64,000 nt of DNA from Herbidospora yilanensis (GTDB lineage: Bacteria > Actinomycetota > Actinomycetes > Streptosporangiales > Streptosporangiaceae): the NCBI RefSeq assembly GCF_001570565.1, contig NZ_BBXE01000016.1, positions 248,001-312,000 of the forward strand, in the 5' to 3' direction. Below are positions 15,681 through 24,781 of the stretch, piece by piece (position 1 is the first letter of the stretch; every line of letters begins with the position of its first letter). The position numbers and the translations under genes were made by a program. The notes beneath the pieces are model-generated. The model had not been told where the DNA came from. It saw only the letters and a list, made by a program, of their open reading frames with translations, and ran no database searches.

Positions 15681-18062
15681 ATGCCGTCCTCTCGCCCACG
15701 TCCCACCACCCGAACGTTGACCACTGCCCTGCTGGCAGTGCCTGTCTTGCTGGTCGGCACGCCCGGGGTGGCCCTCGCCGCCGAGAGCGGCGCCCCGCCC
15801 GTCCTCGACGTGGCCACGCTCTCCCCCGTGCACCCCGTTCCGAACTACAACGGCGTCGCGAACAACGCCTACGTGACCTCCACCAGCACCGGCCCCGGCG
15901 GCTGGTTCACCGGCAACGACGTCACGCTGAACCTCTCGGCGACCGACGACGACGCCGTCGCCCTGTTCCGGGTGACCATCGCCGGCAGCACCGTCGAGGT
16001 GCCGGCCGTGCGGAACGGAAACCGGGGCACGGCCACCCACGTGATCAGCGGCGACCGGAACGGCAGCGTGAGCTACGTCGCCGTCGACGCGGCCGGCAAC
16101 GCCTCGGCCTCCCGGTCGATCACGGTGCGGATCGACACCAAGCCGCCGGTGGCGGCCTGGCCCGGCATCGCCAACGGCAAGGTCGCGCACAGCGCGCTGC
16201 CCGCGTCCATCACCCCGACCCGTACCGACCCCACCCCCGGCGCGGGCGGTGCGGCGGTGCGGGACATGTGGATCGACGGCGTCTGGAGCTACCCCCTGCC
16301 GCTGGACCTGGCCACCCTCTCCGTCGGCGAGCACACCTGGGCCGTCAACGTCGGCGACTCCGCCGGCAACGCCGCCAAGTACACGCTGACCTTCGAGATC
16401 ACCACCTCGATCGCCGATCTGCGCGCCCTGGTCCAGCGGTACGTGACCGCCGGCAAGGTCTCCGTGCCCAACGGCGACCGGCTGCTGGCGCTGCTGACCG
16501 AGGCCGAGGGCGGCGCCGCCGAGGCGGCGCTGGTCAAGTTCGGCGCGCTGGCCGCGAAGGTGACCCCCGCGGGCTACATGCGCGACTCGCTGGTCAAGGA
16601 CGCCGCCTACCTCGTCGAGGAACTGCGGGGCGTCGACCACCCCGACGTCGTCACCGGTGTCGCGGTGAGCGCGGGCAAGGGCATGGACCGCTACCCGTTC
16701 CGGGCCCCGGGCGAGGCCGTGCGGAACAACCGGCCCAAGTTCAAGATCCTGCTGTTCGGGAACCGTCCGGGCGCCTTCCGGCACGAGCACATCCCGCTGA
16801 CGATGGCGATGATCCAGGACCTCGGCCGGGCCAACTCCTTCGACGTCGACGTCTACGACTACCTCAGTCCCGAGGTGTCGGTCGCGGGCAACCCGTTCGA
16901 GAGCGCCGAGCGCCTGTCCCAGTACGACGCCGTGGTCGGCGTCTCCAGCGTCGGCAACGACGTGTTCGTCACCAACCGGCCGTCCACGACGACCCCCGGG
17001 GCCACGGTCGACGAGCAGGCCGCGCTGCAGACCTACATCCGCAACGGCGGCGGCTTCGTGGCCATCCACGGCGCCACCGACTCCATGCACAACTGGGACT
17101 GGTACAAGAACCTGGTCGGCGGCGAGTTCGACAACCACGGCTCCAACGCCGGCGGCATCCAGAACACCTGCGGCGGCTGCGTCATCGGCGAGCTGGTCAC
17201 CGAGGACGACACCCACCCGGCCACCCGTCACTTCGCCAAGAAGATGACGGTCATGGACGAGCTCTACAACTGGCGGGGCTTCCTTCCCCGCGAGAAGGTG
17301 CACGTCCTGCAGACGCTGACCGAGTCGACCTACGTGAACGGCATCGGCAACAGCGCGGGCCGCATCGAGGGCCCCGACCACCCGATCTCGTGGTGCGCCA
17401 ACTACGACGGTGGCCGTTCCTTCACGCAGGCGCTGCTGCACAACTGGCAGAACACCGCCGACCCGATCTTCCAGAAGAACGTCCTGGAGGGCATCAAGTG
17501 GGCCGCCGGCGCGTCCTCCGGTAACTGCTCCACCCACATCGAGATGCGCGGGCTGGTCGCCGCCGGCGTGGCCGACGGGTCGGTCGACGCCGGTCTGGCC
17601 GCCACGCTGAACGGCGCGATCGACGCCTCGTACAACGCCTACCTGGTCAAGGACTACGTCAAGGCCATGGAGCAGGCCAAGGTCGTGCGCCGGGAGGTCA
17701 AGGCCAACCTGACCGGGCCGGACAACACTCCGATCCGCGAGCGCGCCAAGGAACTGGCCGAGTGGATGAAGGTGCTCGCCGACGACGCCGTCGTCCTGCG
17801 CTTCCAGTCGGAGCCGACGGCCGCCACCCACCGGGCCGGTGACGACGTGGTCTTCGCGGCCCCCGCCGACGGCCAGAACGTCACCTACCAGTGGCAGGTC
17901 AAGGCGCCGGGCTCGGCCGACTGGGCCGACGTGCCCGGTCAGACCTCGTTCGCGCTCGCCCTGACCGCGGCGCCGGAACTGTACGGCTCCGAGTACCGCG
18001 TCCGCGCGTCGGACCCGACCGGCGTGATCGTCTCGCGCTCGGCGGTCCTGCGGGTCAACTGA
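15681..18062 (+). CDS. Secreted multidomain protein with ThuA-like domain
   Basis: 793 residues. The ATG at 15681 follows GAGGAG by four bases and starts a Sec signal peptide (MPSSRPRPTTRTLTTALLAV, ending near VALAA). An Ig-like region with a D-DDAVALFRVTI pattern spans about 30-205. A helical FIVAR-like region follows. The ThuA-like domain is at about 350-610 (KILLFGNRPGAFRHEHIP, FVAIHGATDSMHNWDWYKNL, GRSFTQALLHNW). A further helical part and a C-terminal Ig-like domain (YQWQVKAPGSADWADVPG) end the protein. ThuA domains occur in trehalose or glycoside-related enzymes; the substrate is not known. A strong terminator follows. Confidence 0.85.
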   Translation: MPSSRPRPTTRTLTTALLAVPVLLVGTPGVALAAESGAPPVLDVATLSPVHPVPNYNGVANNAYVTSTSTGPGGWFTGNDVTLNLSATDDDAVALFRVTIAGSTVEVPAVRNGNRGTATHVISGDRNGSVSYVAVDAAGNASASRSITVRIDTKPPVAAWPGIANGKVAHSALPASITPTRTDPTPGAGGAAVRDMWIDGVWSYPLPLDLATLSVGEHTWAVNVGDSAGNAAKYTLTFEITTSIADLRALVQRYVTAGKVSVPNGDRLLALLTEAEGGAAEAALVKFGALAAKVTPAGYMRDSLVKDAAYLVEELRGVDHPDVVTGVAVSAGKGMDRYPFRAPGEAVRNNRPKFKILLFGNRPGAFRHEHIPLTMAMIQDLGRANSFDVDVYDYLSPEVSVAGNPFESAERLSQYDAVVGVSSVGNDVFVTNRPSTTTPGATVDEQAALQTYIRNGGGFVAIHGATDSMHNWDWYKNLVGGEFDNHGSNAGGIQNTCGGCVIGELVTEDDTHPATRHFAKKMTVMDELYNWRGFLPREKVHVLQTLTESTYVNGIGNSAGRIEGPDHPISWCANYDGGRSFTQALLHNWQNTADPIFQKNVLEGIKWAAGASSGNCSTHIEMRGLVAAGVADGSVDAGLAATLNGAIDASYNAYLVKDYVKAMEQAKVVRREVKANLTGPDNTPIRERAKELAEWMKVLADDAVVLRFQSEPTAATHRAGDDVVFAAPADGQNVTYQWQVKAPGSADWADVPGQTSFALALTAAPELYGSEYRVRASDPTGVIVSRSAVLRVN

Positions 18063-18078
18063 CCCGTCCCGTTTCACC

Positions 18079-18109
18079 GCCGGTGGCCCGAGTTCCTCGG
18101 GCCACCGGC
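18079..18109 (+). terminator. Strong hairpin terminator after the ThuA-domain gene
   Basis: Perfect 14-bp inverted repeat (18079-18092 with 18096-18109) with a TTC loop, starting 17 bases after the stop codon. There is no T tract, as is common for actinomycete terminators. Confidence 0.75.
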
Positions 18110-18134
18110 CTCGCGCCGATCATGGAGTGCACTG

Positions 18135-18614
18135 ATGCGCCGCTGTCTCACGTCGGCCGTGGCCGCGCTCGTCCTGTGCGCCGCGTGCGGCACCCCGGCC
18201 GATTCCCTGGCCGATTCCCCGGCCGATTCCCCGCCGGGGGCGGTCACCTGCGAATCAGGGCCGCGTACGTCACTGGCCGCGGCCGGCGACACCGAGTGGC
18301 GCCATCCTGACCGGTCGTTCTACGCGCCGGCCGACACCGATGTACCCGACGGCGGCAGCCTGGAGCACCTGCTCCTCCGGGACAACGCCCTGATCGTCCA
18401 GTACTCCCCGGAGTTGCCGCAGGAGTCGATCGACGAGATCCGCGACTGGGCGGCGATGCAGACCGCGACGGTGGCCGTGCCGGGACCCGCCGATCCCGTC
18501 ATCCGCGCCACGCTCGCCTCGACGGAGCTCACCTGCGACGGGCTGGACACGGCCCGGCTCACGGAGCTGGCCCGCTCCCGGACCCCCGGACAGGTGACCG
18601 ACCACCCGGCATAG
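18135..18614 (+). CDS. Small secreted protein, possible lipoprotein, DUF3105-like C-terminal half
   Basis: 159 residues. It has a signal-peptide-like start MRRCLTSAVAALVLCAACG. The lipobox is imperfect (Cys at -3), so lipidation is uncertain. ADSLADSPADSP follows, encoded by near-identical 12-base repeats (about 18199-18234). The SLEHLLLRDNALIVQYSPEL stretch resembles DUF3105 proteins, but the His-rich part of that family is not seen. Function unknown. It lies just upstream of the TPP riboswitch. Confidence 0.6.
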   Translation: MRRCLTSAVAALVLCAACGTPADSLADSPADSPPGAVTCESGPRTSLAAAGDTEWRHPDRSFYAPADTDVPDGGSLEHLLLRDNALIVQYSPELPQESIDEIRDWAAMQTATVAVPGPADPVIRATLASTELTCDGLDTARLTELARSRTPGQVTDHPA

Positions 18615-18686
18615 ATCTTTGTCCGGTTGTGGGGCATCATGGAGGCCGCACGCCGGGGTCGATCCCGGGCGTGTTCTCAACTTCAG

Positions 18687-18776
18687 ACCGCGGGAGCTTG
18701 GGCGTAACCAGGCTGAGAGGGCGACCAGCGTCGCCGACCGCATGAACCTGTCCGGGTAATGCCGGCGTAGGGAGCG
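18687..18776 (+). promoter_or_regulatory. TPP riboswitch (THI-box)
   Basis: The universal thi-box core is clear: CTGAGAGG at 18713-18720, then ACCGCATGAACCTGTCCGGG, then GTAATGCCGGCGTAGGGAG ending near 18774. P1 pairs CGGGAGCTTGGG-side bases with the tail. It sits directly before the permease gene, and the GGAG at 18771-18774 that closes the motif is also that gene's ribosome-binding site. This suggests translational repression when thiamine pyrophosphate is high. Confidence 0.95.
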
Positions 18777-18780
18777 TGTG

Positions 18781-20148
18781 ATGACCGCCGTCGTCGACTC
18801 CGAAGCACCCCTCACCCTCGACGAGGCTCCGCCGAAGACTCTCGGCCTCCTCGACCAGGGCGCCCTGTGGGCCAACCTCGGGGTGTCGCTGCTCGGCTTC
18901 TCGGGAGCGATCGCGCTCGTCAACCCCCTCGGCGACCGTCCGCTGAGCTTCGTCGCGGCCCTGACGGCCGCCGTGGTGGGCAGTCTCATCGGCACGGCCA
19001 TGGTCGGCCTGTCCGCCATCCCGGGCACCCAGACGGGCGCCCCGGCGATGATGCTGCTCAGAGGGCTTTTCGGGGCGAAGCTCTCCTATCTCCCGAGCGT
19101 GCTGAACATCATCCAGATGCTGGGCTGGGGGGCCTTCGAGCTCTGGGTCATCGCCCAGGGCGCCCAGGCCATCGCGGGCCAGTTCGGCCTCACCGTGCCC
19201 TACGAGGTGTGGGTGGTCATCGCCGGGTTGATCACCACGGCGCTCACGATCAGGCCGCTGGGGGCGGTGCGCATCCTGCGGCGGTACGTCACCGTCGGCG
19301 TGGTCGTGGCGATGATCTATTTCGCGTACGAGCTGATCTCGCGAGGGCCCTCGCTGGCGGCCGGCTCGTGGGAGGCGTTCACGCCGGCCGTCGACTACGT
19401 CATCGCGCTGAGCGTGTCGTGGGTGCCGCTGGCGGCCGACTTCTCGCGTTTCTCGAAGAGTTCGCGGGCGGCGTTCGGCGGGGTGGTCGGTGGTTACACG
19501 ATCGCCCAGGTGGCCTGCCTGGCGCTGGGGATCGCGGCGCTGGCACTGGTCGGGAACGACACGAACCAGGTGTGGGACCCGTTCGTCACCGCGTCGCTCG
19601 GCGCGGTCTTCTTCGGGATCCTGGTGCTGCGCGAGACCGACCAGTCGTTCGTGAACGTCTATTCGGTGACGATGTCCTTGCAGAACCTGGTGCCGAGGGT
19701 CGACCGGCGCGTTCTCTCGGTCGTCATCGGGGTGCTGGTCACGTTGCTGGCGATCTTCGTGAGCGCGGACACGTACTCGGCGTTCCTGGGGATCATCGGT
19801 GCGGTGTTCGTGCCGATGTTCGCCGTGCTGGTGGTCGACTACTTCCTGCTCGGCGGTTCGCGCGGCTGGGACACCTCCGACCACGCGCCGTCGCGGTGGC
19901 TGATGACGGTGCCGTGGCTGCTTGGGTTCGCCACCTGGTGGATGCTCGGGGCGTTGCCCGACGTCGGGTGGTGGGAGGCGATCTGGACGTCGGCCCGCGA
20001 GGCCGTCGGGTTCGCCCCCGCGCCGTGGATGAGCGCCGCGCTCGGCTCGTTCCTGGTCGCCGCGCTGGTCACGCTGGCGATCGGAGCCTCACGCGGCGCC
20101 CGGTCACGACGTCTATCTGATGCGGGTGAAGGCGACCGCCGCGGCTGA
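18781..20148 (+). CDS. cytX: NCS1-family permease, probable hydroxymethylpyrimidine transporter (CytX-like)
   Basis: 455 residues with about twelve membrane helices, of the purine-cytosine permease (NCS1) family. The ATG at 18781 is preferred over the GTG at 18778 because GGAG lies six bases before it. Typical elements are WANLGVSLLGFSGAI, IPGTQTGAPAMMLLRGLFG and a GWGAFELWVIAQG helix. The TPP riboswitch directly upstream argues for uptake of the thiamine pyrimidine precursor rather than cytosine. The C terminus overlaps the convergent proline-rich gene by 36 bases. The transporter class is firm; the substrate is inferred. Confidence 0.9.
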   Translation: MTAVVDSEAPLTLDEAPPKTLGLLDQGALWANLGVSLLGFSGAIALVNPLGDRPLSFVAALTAAVVGSLIGTAMVGLSAIPGTQTGAPAMMLLRGLFGAKLSYLPSVLNIIQMLGWGAFELWVIAQGAQAIAGQFGLTVPYEVWVVIAGLITTALTIRPLGAVRILRRYVTVGVVVAMIYFAYELISRGPSLAAGSWEAFTPAVDYVIALSVSWVPLAADFSRFSKSSRAAFGGVVGGYTIAQVACLALGIAALALVGNDTNQVWDPFVTASLGAVFFGILVLRETDQSFVNVYSVTMSLQNLVPRVDRRVLSVVIGVLVTLLAIFVSADTYSAFLGIIGAVFVPMFAVLVVDYFLLGGSRGWDTSDHAPSRWLMTVPWLLGFATWWMLGALPDVGWWEAIWTSAREAVGFAPAPWMSAALGSFLVAALVTLAIGASRGARSRRLSDAGEGDRRG

Positions 20149-20778
20149 GGCGATCACGGTCGACAACACGACCATGAACAACACCGACTTCAGCGGGTTG
20201 TCGCGCTTCGGCGGAGTGGCCACGGCCGCGACCCTCGGTGTGCGCGGCTCCGGCGTCGCCGACGGGGTCGGCTTGGGACGCGGAGACGGCTTCTTGGTGG
20301 TCGGCGCCGGTTCGGGGACACGTACCGGAACGACCCTGGCCGGGCGTTCCGCCCTCGGCGTCGGCTCCTTCACCGGAGGCGGCGGGGGTGGCGGCGGCGG
20401 AGGTGGCGGGGGCGGCGGTTCCTCCTCCTCCGCGGGCGGCGGTGGCGGCGGCGGTTCCACCTCCGGCTCCTGCGGCAGGGGCGGCGGTTCCTCCTCGGCC
20501 GGCGGTGGCGGAGGTGGCGGCGGCGGTTCCTCCTCCGCGGGCGGCGGAGGTGGCGGTGGCGGCGGAGGAGGCGGCGGGTCGCACGGCGGCTGCTGGCCGA
20601 CGCCGACCCCGAGTTCCACGTCGAGGATCACCCCGACCTTGACGCACACGCCCACGCCCGGCCCCACGTCGAGGCCCACCCCGAGGATGTCGTCGGCCGT
20701 AGCCGCCGGGGCCGAGGCCACCGACAGGGTGGCCAGCATCAGGAAGCCGAGCGTGGCGGCGGTTATCCGGCTCTTCAT
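20113..20778 (-). CDS. Proline/glutamate-rich secreted membrane-anchored protein
   Basis: 221 residues. Signal peptide MKSRITAATLGFLMLATLSV ends near ATA-DD. Then a valine/glycine-rich stretch (GVGLDVGPGVGVCVKVGV), and from about 65 to 145 runs of Pro broken by EEE/EEEPP units. A basic Pro/Thr-rich part follows, then a C-terminal helix (VLFMVVLSTVIASAAAVAF) with a short basic end. No LPXTG sorting motif. The ATG overlaps the upstream DUF4239 stop by one base (TGATG), so the two are coupled. It is probably a surface or wall-spanning protein. Function unknown. Confidence 0.75.
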   Translation of the reverse strand: MKSRITAATLGFLMLATLSVASAPAATADDILGVGLDVGPGVGVCVKVGVILDVELGVGVGQQPPCDPPPPPPPPPPPPPAEEEPPPPPPPPPAEEEPPPLPQEPEVEPPPPPPPAEEEEPPPPPPPPPPPPPPPVKEPTPRAERPARVVPVRVPEPAPTTKKPSPRPKPTPSATPEPRTPRVAAVATPPKRDNPLKSVLFMVVLSTVIASAAAVAFTRIR

Positions 20779-21545
20779 CAGCTCAACCCCGATATGCGGC
20801 CGAATTCGGCCAGTGCGCTGGTGAACGCGTCGGGCTTGACGGCCAGCCCTCCGTCGAACACGTGGACGATGTCGAACGCCATGTAGATGCCGACCCCCAG
20901 CAGCGCCGCCATGGCCAGCATCGGCAGCAGCGCCATCCCCTTCGGCCGGGCCCCGGCCAGGAACGGGAAGACCAGCACGATCAGGCCGGTCACCACGGTC
21001 AGCACCAGCAGGATCGTCGGCGGCGTCGCCCCGGCGTCGGCGGCGCGCTGCCGGCGCGACGAGCTGAGCTGGGAGATCTGGTCCATGACGGCCGCCTTGG
21101 CGTCTTCCTGGTCTTCGCCGTCGACGACCAGACCGGACACCTGGGTGCGCAGCGTGTTCAGGCGGGTGGTGCCCTCGGGGCTGAGCTGACCGCTCGCCAT
21201 CAGCGGCCACTCCTGGTCGACCACGAAGCCGACGTAGTCGCGCAGACCGGCCTGGACCTGCGCGGCGGCCGGTCCGGGCAGCTCGTCGGCGGCCCAGTAG
21301 GCCTCCACGGCCGACTGGCTCTCGGTGTAGGTGTTCTGCCGGGCCGAGTCGGCGGTCGTCCACGGTACGACGATCGCGATGGCGAAGACCAGCAGGAACA
21401 GCGCCGACAACATCGACCCGGCGTGACCGACCGACGGGCCGCCCGGGTCGGAGTCTTCACTCCCGGCGCCGAACCTCCTGAAAAGGAACGCCGACAGTGC
21501 CACCACGGCGATCGCCGACCCCACGGCGACGATGAACCCCAGCAT
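20778..21545 (-). CDS. DUF4239 (bestrophin-like) membrane protein
   Basis: 255 residues. The ATG at 21545 is chosen because GGGGAG lies five bases upstream; a GTG at 21551 would overlap that site. Four membrane segments are seen: about 3-22, 45-65, 175-195 and 202-222. The loop between carries YTESQSAVEAYWAADELPGP, typical of DUF4239. The family is distantly likened to bestrophin channels, but its activity is not established. A small inverted repeat ATCAC-N5-GTGAT at 21593-21607 lies about 50 bases upstream. Confidence 0.82.
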   Translation of the reverse strand: MLGFIVAVGSAIAVVALSAFLFRRFGAGSEDSDPGGPSVGHAGSMLSALFLLVFAIAIVVPWTTADSARQNTYTESQSAVEAYWAADELPGPAAAQVQAGLRDYVGFVVDQEWPLMASGQLSPEGTTRLNTLRTQVSGLVVDGEDQEDAKAAVMDQISQLSSSRRQRAADAGATPPTILLVLTVVTGLIVLVFPFLAGARPKGMALLPMLAMAALLGVGIYMAFDIVHVFDGGLAVKPDAFTSALAEFGRISGLS

Positions 21546-21641
21546 GACCACTCCCCACTAGTGACCTGGTGATTGCCCGGCGTGAGATTACTATCACATT
21601 GAGTGATCACAGGTTTACCGTGTGGGGACAGACCCGTTGCG

Positions 21642-22211
21642 CTAAGCGATTTCCATGTTCAGCAGCAGTTCTTTGGCCGCTTTTCCACCGGCGTAAGCCC
21701 CCGGCGACCCCGGTCCCTCGACCACCCGGTGACACGGGACCAGAAGGCAGACGGGGTTCTCGGTGACCGCGTTGGCGACCGCGCGCAGCGCCTGGGGGCG
21801 GCCGATGCGGGCGGCGACCTCGGCGTAGGTGGTGGTCGTGCCGTAGGGGACCGAGGTGATCATCTGGAGCACGCTGCGGGCGAAGGGCGTGGCGAGGCGG
21901 AGGTCGAACGGGAGGGTGAAGGTCCGCAGCCGGCGCTCGAAGTAGGCGTCGATCTCCCGCCTCAGCGGGTCGAGGCGTTTGGGGTCGTGGCCGATGAACG
22001 ACCCCACCTCGCGGTAGATCCGTTCGTAGACGGCGTGTTCGTCGTCGAATGTGGCCGCAATCACACCTCGCGCGGTCACGGCCAGCACGAGCGGGCCGGC
22101 CGGGCTTTCGTGGGTGCCGAAGGCGATGTCGGGTGCGGATTCCCCTACGTACGTGGGCGAGGTGACCCGGAGCAGTGCCTCCAGGTCGCCCGATGCGGCC
22201 GACGCGTCCAT
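21642..22211 (-). CDS. ogt: Methylated-DNA--protein-cysteine methyltransferase
   Basis: 189 residues. The ATG at 22211 follows GGGAAG; an in-frame upstream start adds 14 unlikely residues. The active site is LLVPCHRVV with the acceptor Cys, the helix-turn-helix contains TTTTYAEVAARIG, and the tail is GGKAAKELLLNME. It takes alkyl groups from O6-alkylguanine onto its Cys in a one-use repair reaction. The N-terminal half is degenerate and has no Ada zinc domain, so Ogt rather than Ada. Divergent from the histidine kinase gene. Confidence 0.93.
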   Translation of the reverse strand: MDASAASGDLEALLRVTSPTYVGESAPDIAFGTHESPAGPLVLAVTARGVIAATFDDEHAVYERIYREVGSFIGHDPKRLDPLRREIDAYFERRLRTFTLPFDLRLATPFARSVLQMITSVPYGTTTTYAEVAARIGRPQALRAVANAVTENPVCLLVPCHRVVEGPGSPGAYAGGKAAKELLLNMEIA

Positions 22212-22298
22212 GCACTTCCCTTCCCCGGGTTCGAGGGCAGCGTAGCGGAGCATTGGAAAAGGCCATGATCACGATCGGAAAAGCGGCACGATGGACCC

Positions 22299-24191
22299 GT
22301 GGAATGTGACCACTGGGACATACGTGACGACGAGGACGAAGGGATCGCGCGGGCGGTAGTCGCCAGTGCGGCCGATGCCATCGTCGCCCTCGACCGCGAT
22401 CTGTCGGTGGTCACGTGGAATCCGGCCGCGGAGCGGCTGTTCGGCTGGCCCGCCGACGAGATCATCGGCCGCCGGCCGCCCTTCGTGCCCGAGGAGCTGA
22501 TGGCCGAGCACAACGCGGTGCTCGAACGGGTGCGCACGGGTGGCGCCGTACAGCTCAGAACCCGCAGGTTCCGGCGCGACGGCACGCTGATCGAGGTGCA
22601 GGCCGACATCAGCGGGCTGCGCACACCCTCGGGCGCGTTGCTCGGCTACGTCGGCGTCTACCACCAGCGCGACGACAACGAGGCCGCGCGGGCCCGGTCG
22701 GTCCGCCGCGCCCAGCTCGTCCGCCGCCTCACCGACGTCGTCGGCGACATCAACGCCGAACTCGACCAGAACGTGGTGCTCGACCGGATCGCGGGCTCGC
22801 TCACCGAGCTGACCGGCGCCGACGCGGGCGGGTTCGTGCTGATCGACGGCGAAAAGCTCCGGCTGGTCAGCTCCCACCGGCTGCCCGAGGGCATGAAGGG
22901 CGCCACCGCCGACCTGGGCAGCAGCCTGGTCGGCAAGCTGCTGCGCACCGGCAAGCCGGTCATCCTCGAAACCGGGCCCGAGGGCCTCCAGGACCTCATC
23001 TGGGCCCAGCTCGACGGCCTCCACACCATCGCCGTCGGCATCGCGGCCGTCGGCGGGCGGCCCTACGGCGCCCTCTACGCGCTGTTCGCCCGGCGCAAGC
23101 CCGGCCACGTGGAGCTCGAACTGCTCGAACTGCTCGCCGGGCACGCCGGGATCGCGGTCGGCAACGCGGTGGCCTACCAGGACGCGGTCCGGCAGCGGGC
23201 GCACGAACGCGCCGTCTTCGACGCCAGCGCCGACGGCATCGCCGTGCTCAGCGAGAGCGGCACGGTCATGCGCTGGAACCCCAAGGCGGCCGAGCTGACC
23301 GGCTACGCCTACGAGGACGTGATCGGCAGGCCGCCGCCCTTCGACCTGCCCGCCCCCGGCGAGAAGCTGACCTTCCAGCTCGAATCGGGCCGCTGGCTCG
23401 ACGTGCTCTGCGCGACCATCCCGGAGACCGGCGAGATCGTCGCCGACTTCCGCGACATCACCAGCGCCAAGGAGCTGGAGGAGGCCAAAGACCTGTTCCT
23501 GGCCACCACCAGCCACGAACTGCGCACCCCGATCACCGTCGTGACCGGCTTCGCCAGCACGCTGGCCGACCGGTGGGACAAGCTCTCCGACGGCGACCGG
23601 CGGGCCCACGTCCACACGATCGCCGAACGGGCCAAGTCGCTCGGGCGGCTGATCGACCACCTCCTGCTCGGCGCCCGCGCCGGCGCCGCCGAGCCGTCGG
23701 TCCGCGACGAGGCCTTCGACCTGGCCGAACGCGTGCGCGCCGCGACCCTGGGGTTGCCGGTCCTGTCCGACCGCCACCGCGTCGAGGTGCGGGTCCCCGA
23801 CGACCTTCCTCTGGTACGCGGCGACGCGCTCGCCACCGACATACTGCTCGACCAGTTGCTGGAGAACGCGTTCAAGTACTCCCCCGACGGGGGTCTCATC
23901 CAGGTTTCGGCCTGGTCGGAGGAGTCCCGGGTGGTCCTGACGGTCGACGACGAGGGCATCGGCATCGCCCCGTCCGACCGGGAGCGCGTCTTCGAACGGT
24001 TCGTGCAGGGCGAGAGCGGCGACCGCCGCCGGTTCGGCGGGGTGGGGCTCGGGCTCTACATCGTCCGGAGCCTCGCGCGGGCCCAAGGGGGGGAGGTGGC
24101 CGCACTGCCCCGGCCCGAGGGTGGTACACGTATGCAGTTCGTGCTGCGCAGAGAGGGGTTTGTCACCGCACCCGACACACCGGGGCGGTAA
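22299..24191 (+). CDS. Cytoplasmic sensor histidine kinase with PAS-GAF-PAS domains
   Basis: 630 residues without membrane segments, GTG start. Domains in order: PAS (about 15-125, TWNPAAERLFGWPADEIIGR), GAF (about 150-300), second PAS (about 305-390, MRWNPKAAELTGYAYEDVIG), HisKA with phosphorylated His near 406 in TTSHELRTP, and HATPase (LLENAFKYSPDG, VDDEGIGIAP, GGVGLGLYIVRSL). It senses an unknown cytoplasmic signal. No response regulator is adjacent; the nearest orphan one is at 25950. A CACGAT element six bases before the GTG suggests a leaderless mRNA. Confidence 0.9.
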   Translation: MECDHWDIRDDEDEGIARAVVASAADAIVALDRDLSVVTWNPAAERLFGWPADEIIGRRPPFVPEELMAEHNAVLERVRTGGAVQLRTRRFRRDGTLIEVQADISGLRTPSGALLGYVGVYHQRDDNEAARARSVRRAQLVRRLTDVVGDINAELDQNVVLDRIAGSLTELTGADAGGFVLIDGEKLRLVSSHRLPEGMKGATADLGSSLVGKLLRTGKPVILETGPEGLQDLIWAQLDGLHTIAVGIAAVGGRPYGALYALFARRKPGHVELELLELLAGHAGIAVGNAVAYQDAVRQRAHERAVFDASADGIAVLSESGTVMRWNPKAAELTGYAYEDVIGRPPPFDLPAPGEKLTFQLESGRWLDVLCATIPETGEIVADFRDITSAKELEEAKDLFLATTSHELRTPITVVTGFASTLADRWDKLSDGDRRAHVHTIAERAKSLGRLIDHLLLGARAGAAEPSVRDEAFDLAERVRAATLGLPVLSDRHRVEVRVPDDLPLVRGDALATDILLDQLLENAFKYSPDGGLIQVSAWSEESRVVLTVDDEGIGIAPSDRERVFERFVQGESGDRRRFGGVGLGLYIVRSLARAQGGEVAALPRPEGGTRMQFVLRREGFVTAPDTPGR

Positions 24192-24328
24192 GACCGGGGT
24201 AACACCGAAGCTGACCTATTGTCCAAAGTGCACAAGCTGTGATCAGTGCTCGGTTTCCACGGTCAGCGAACGGGGCATTTCGGTCTTACTGGGGTGACCA
24301 TCTTCAGGGGGTTCGGGAGAACGGGGAG

Positions 24329-24781
24329 GTGAGTGCGTCGAGCGTCGTCATGCTGCCGTACGCTCTGTCGAGCGTGGCTGTGGCGCGTCAACGCCTCAGC
24401 GCCGACCTGCTCGCTTCCGGGGTTTTCGAAGCGGCGGTCGACGACACGGTCCTGGTGATGAGCGAACTGTTGAGCAATGCCCTGCGCCACGCACACCCCC
24501 TCGCGTCTGGGCAGCTCAGAGTCACATGGGCCTGTGGTGACGGACATGTGGAAGTGGCCGTGAGCGACGGTGGGGCGACCACCGAGCCGCGTGCCGGACG
24601 GCCTACTCTCTCCTCTCTGGGGGGCCGGGGGCTCGGCATCGTCGAGTTCCTCGCAGAGCGCTGGGGAGTACGCCACGAGGGCGAGACGACGACCGTATGG
24701 GCCATCGTCCACGCCCCGCAGCCTGCCCGAAACGGGCAGTCAGGTGAGTCCGAAATCAGCGCACTGCGCGAAGTCGTCTAA
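24329..24781 (+). CDS. Anti-sigma-factor-type serine kinase / ATP-binding protein (HATPase_c_2)
   Basis: 150 residues from the GTG at 24329. The open frame begins at 24239, but the conserved part starts VVMLPYALSSVAVARQRL. Bergerat-fold signs are LVMSELLSNALRHAHP (N box), VSDGG (G1) and SSLGGRGLGIVEFLAERWG (G2). This family includes RsbW/SpoIIAB-like anti-sigma kinases, and in actinomycetes many orphan copies. It could phosphorylate a STAS protein such as the one at 27124, which is an inference. Its end overlaps the convergent YidC gene by four bases. The start is uncertain. Confidence 0.82.
   Translation: MSASSVVMLPYALSSVAVARQRLSADLLASGVFEAAVDDTVLVMSELLSNALRHAHPLASGQLRVTWACGDGHVEVAVSDGGATTEPRAGRPTLSSLGGRGLGIVEFLAERWGVRHEGETTTVWAIVHAPQPARNGQSGESEISALREVV

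Noticed and set aside
18199-18234. CRISPR-like short repeats encoding ADSP
   Set aside because: Three in-frame 12-base units inside a lipoprotein-like gene, without spacers; simple coding repeat. No CRISPR array was found anywhere.
20120-20824. Glycine/serine-rich frame on the plus strand with long Gly runs
   Set aside because: It is the complement of the proline/glutamate repeats of the coupled minus-strand gene, which has a signal peptide, an anchor and a coupled start.
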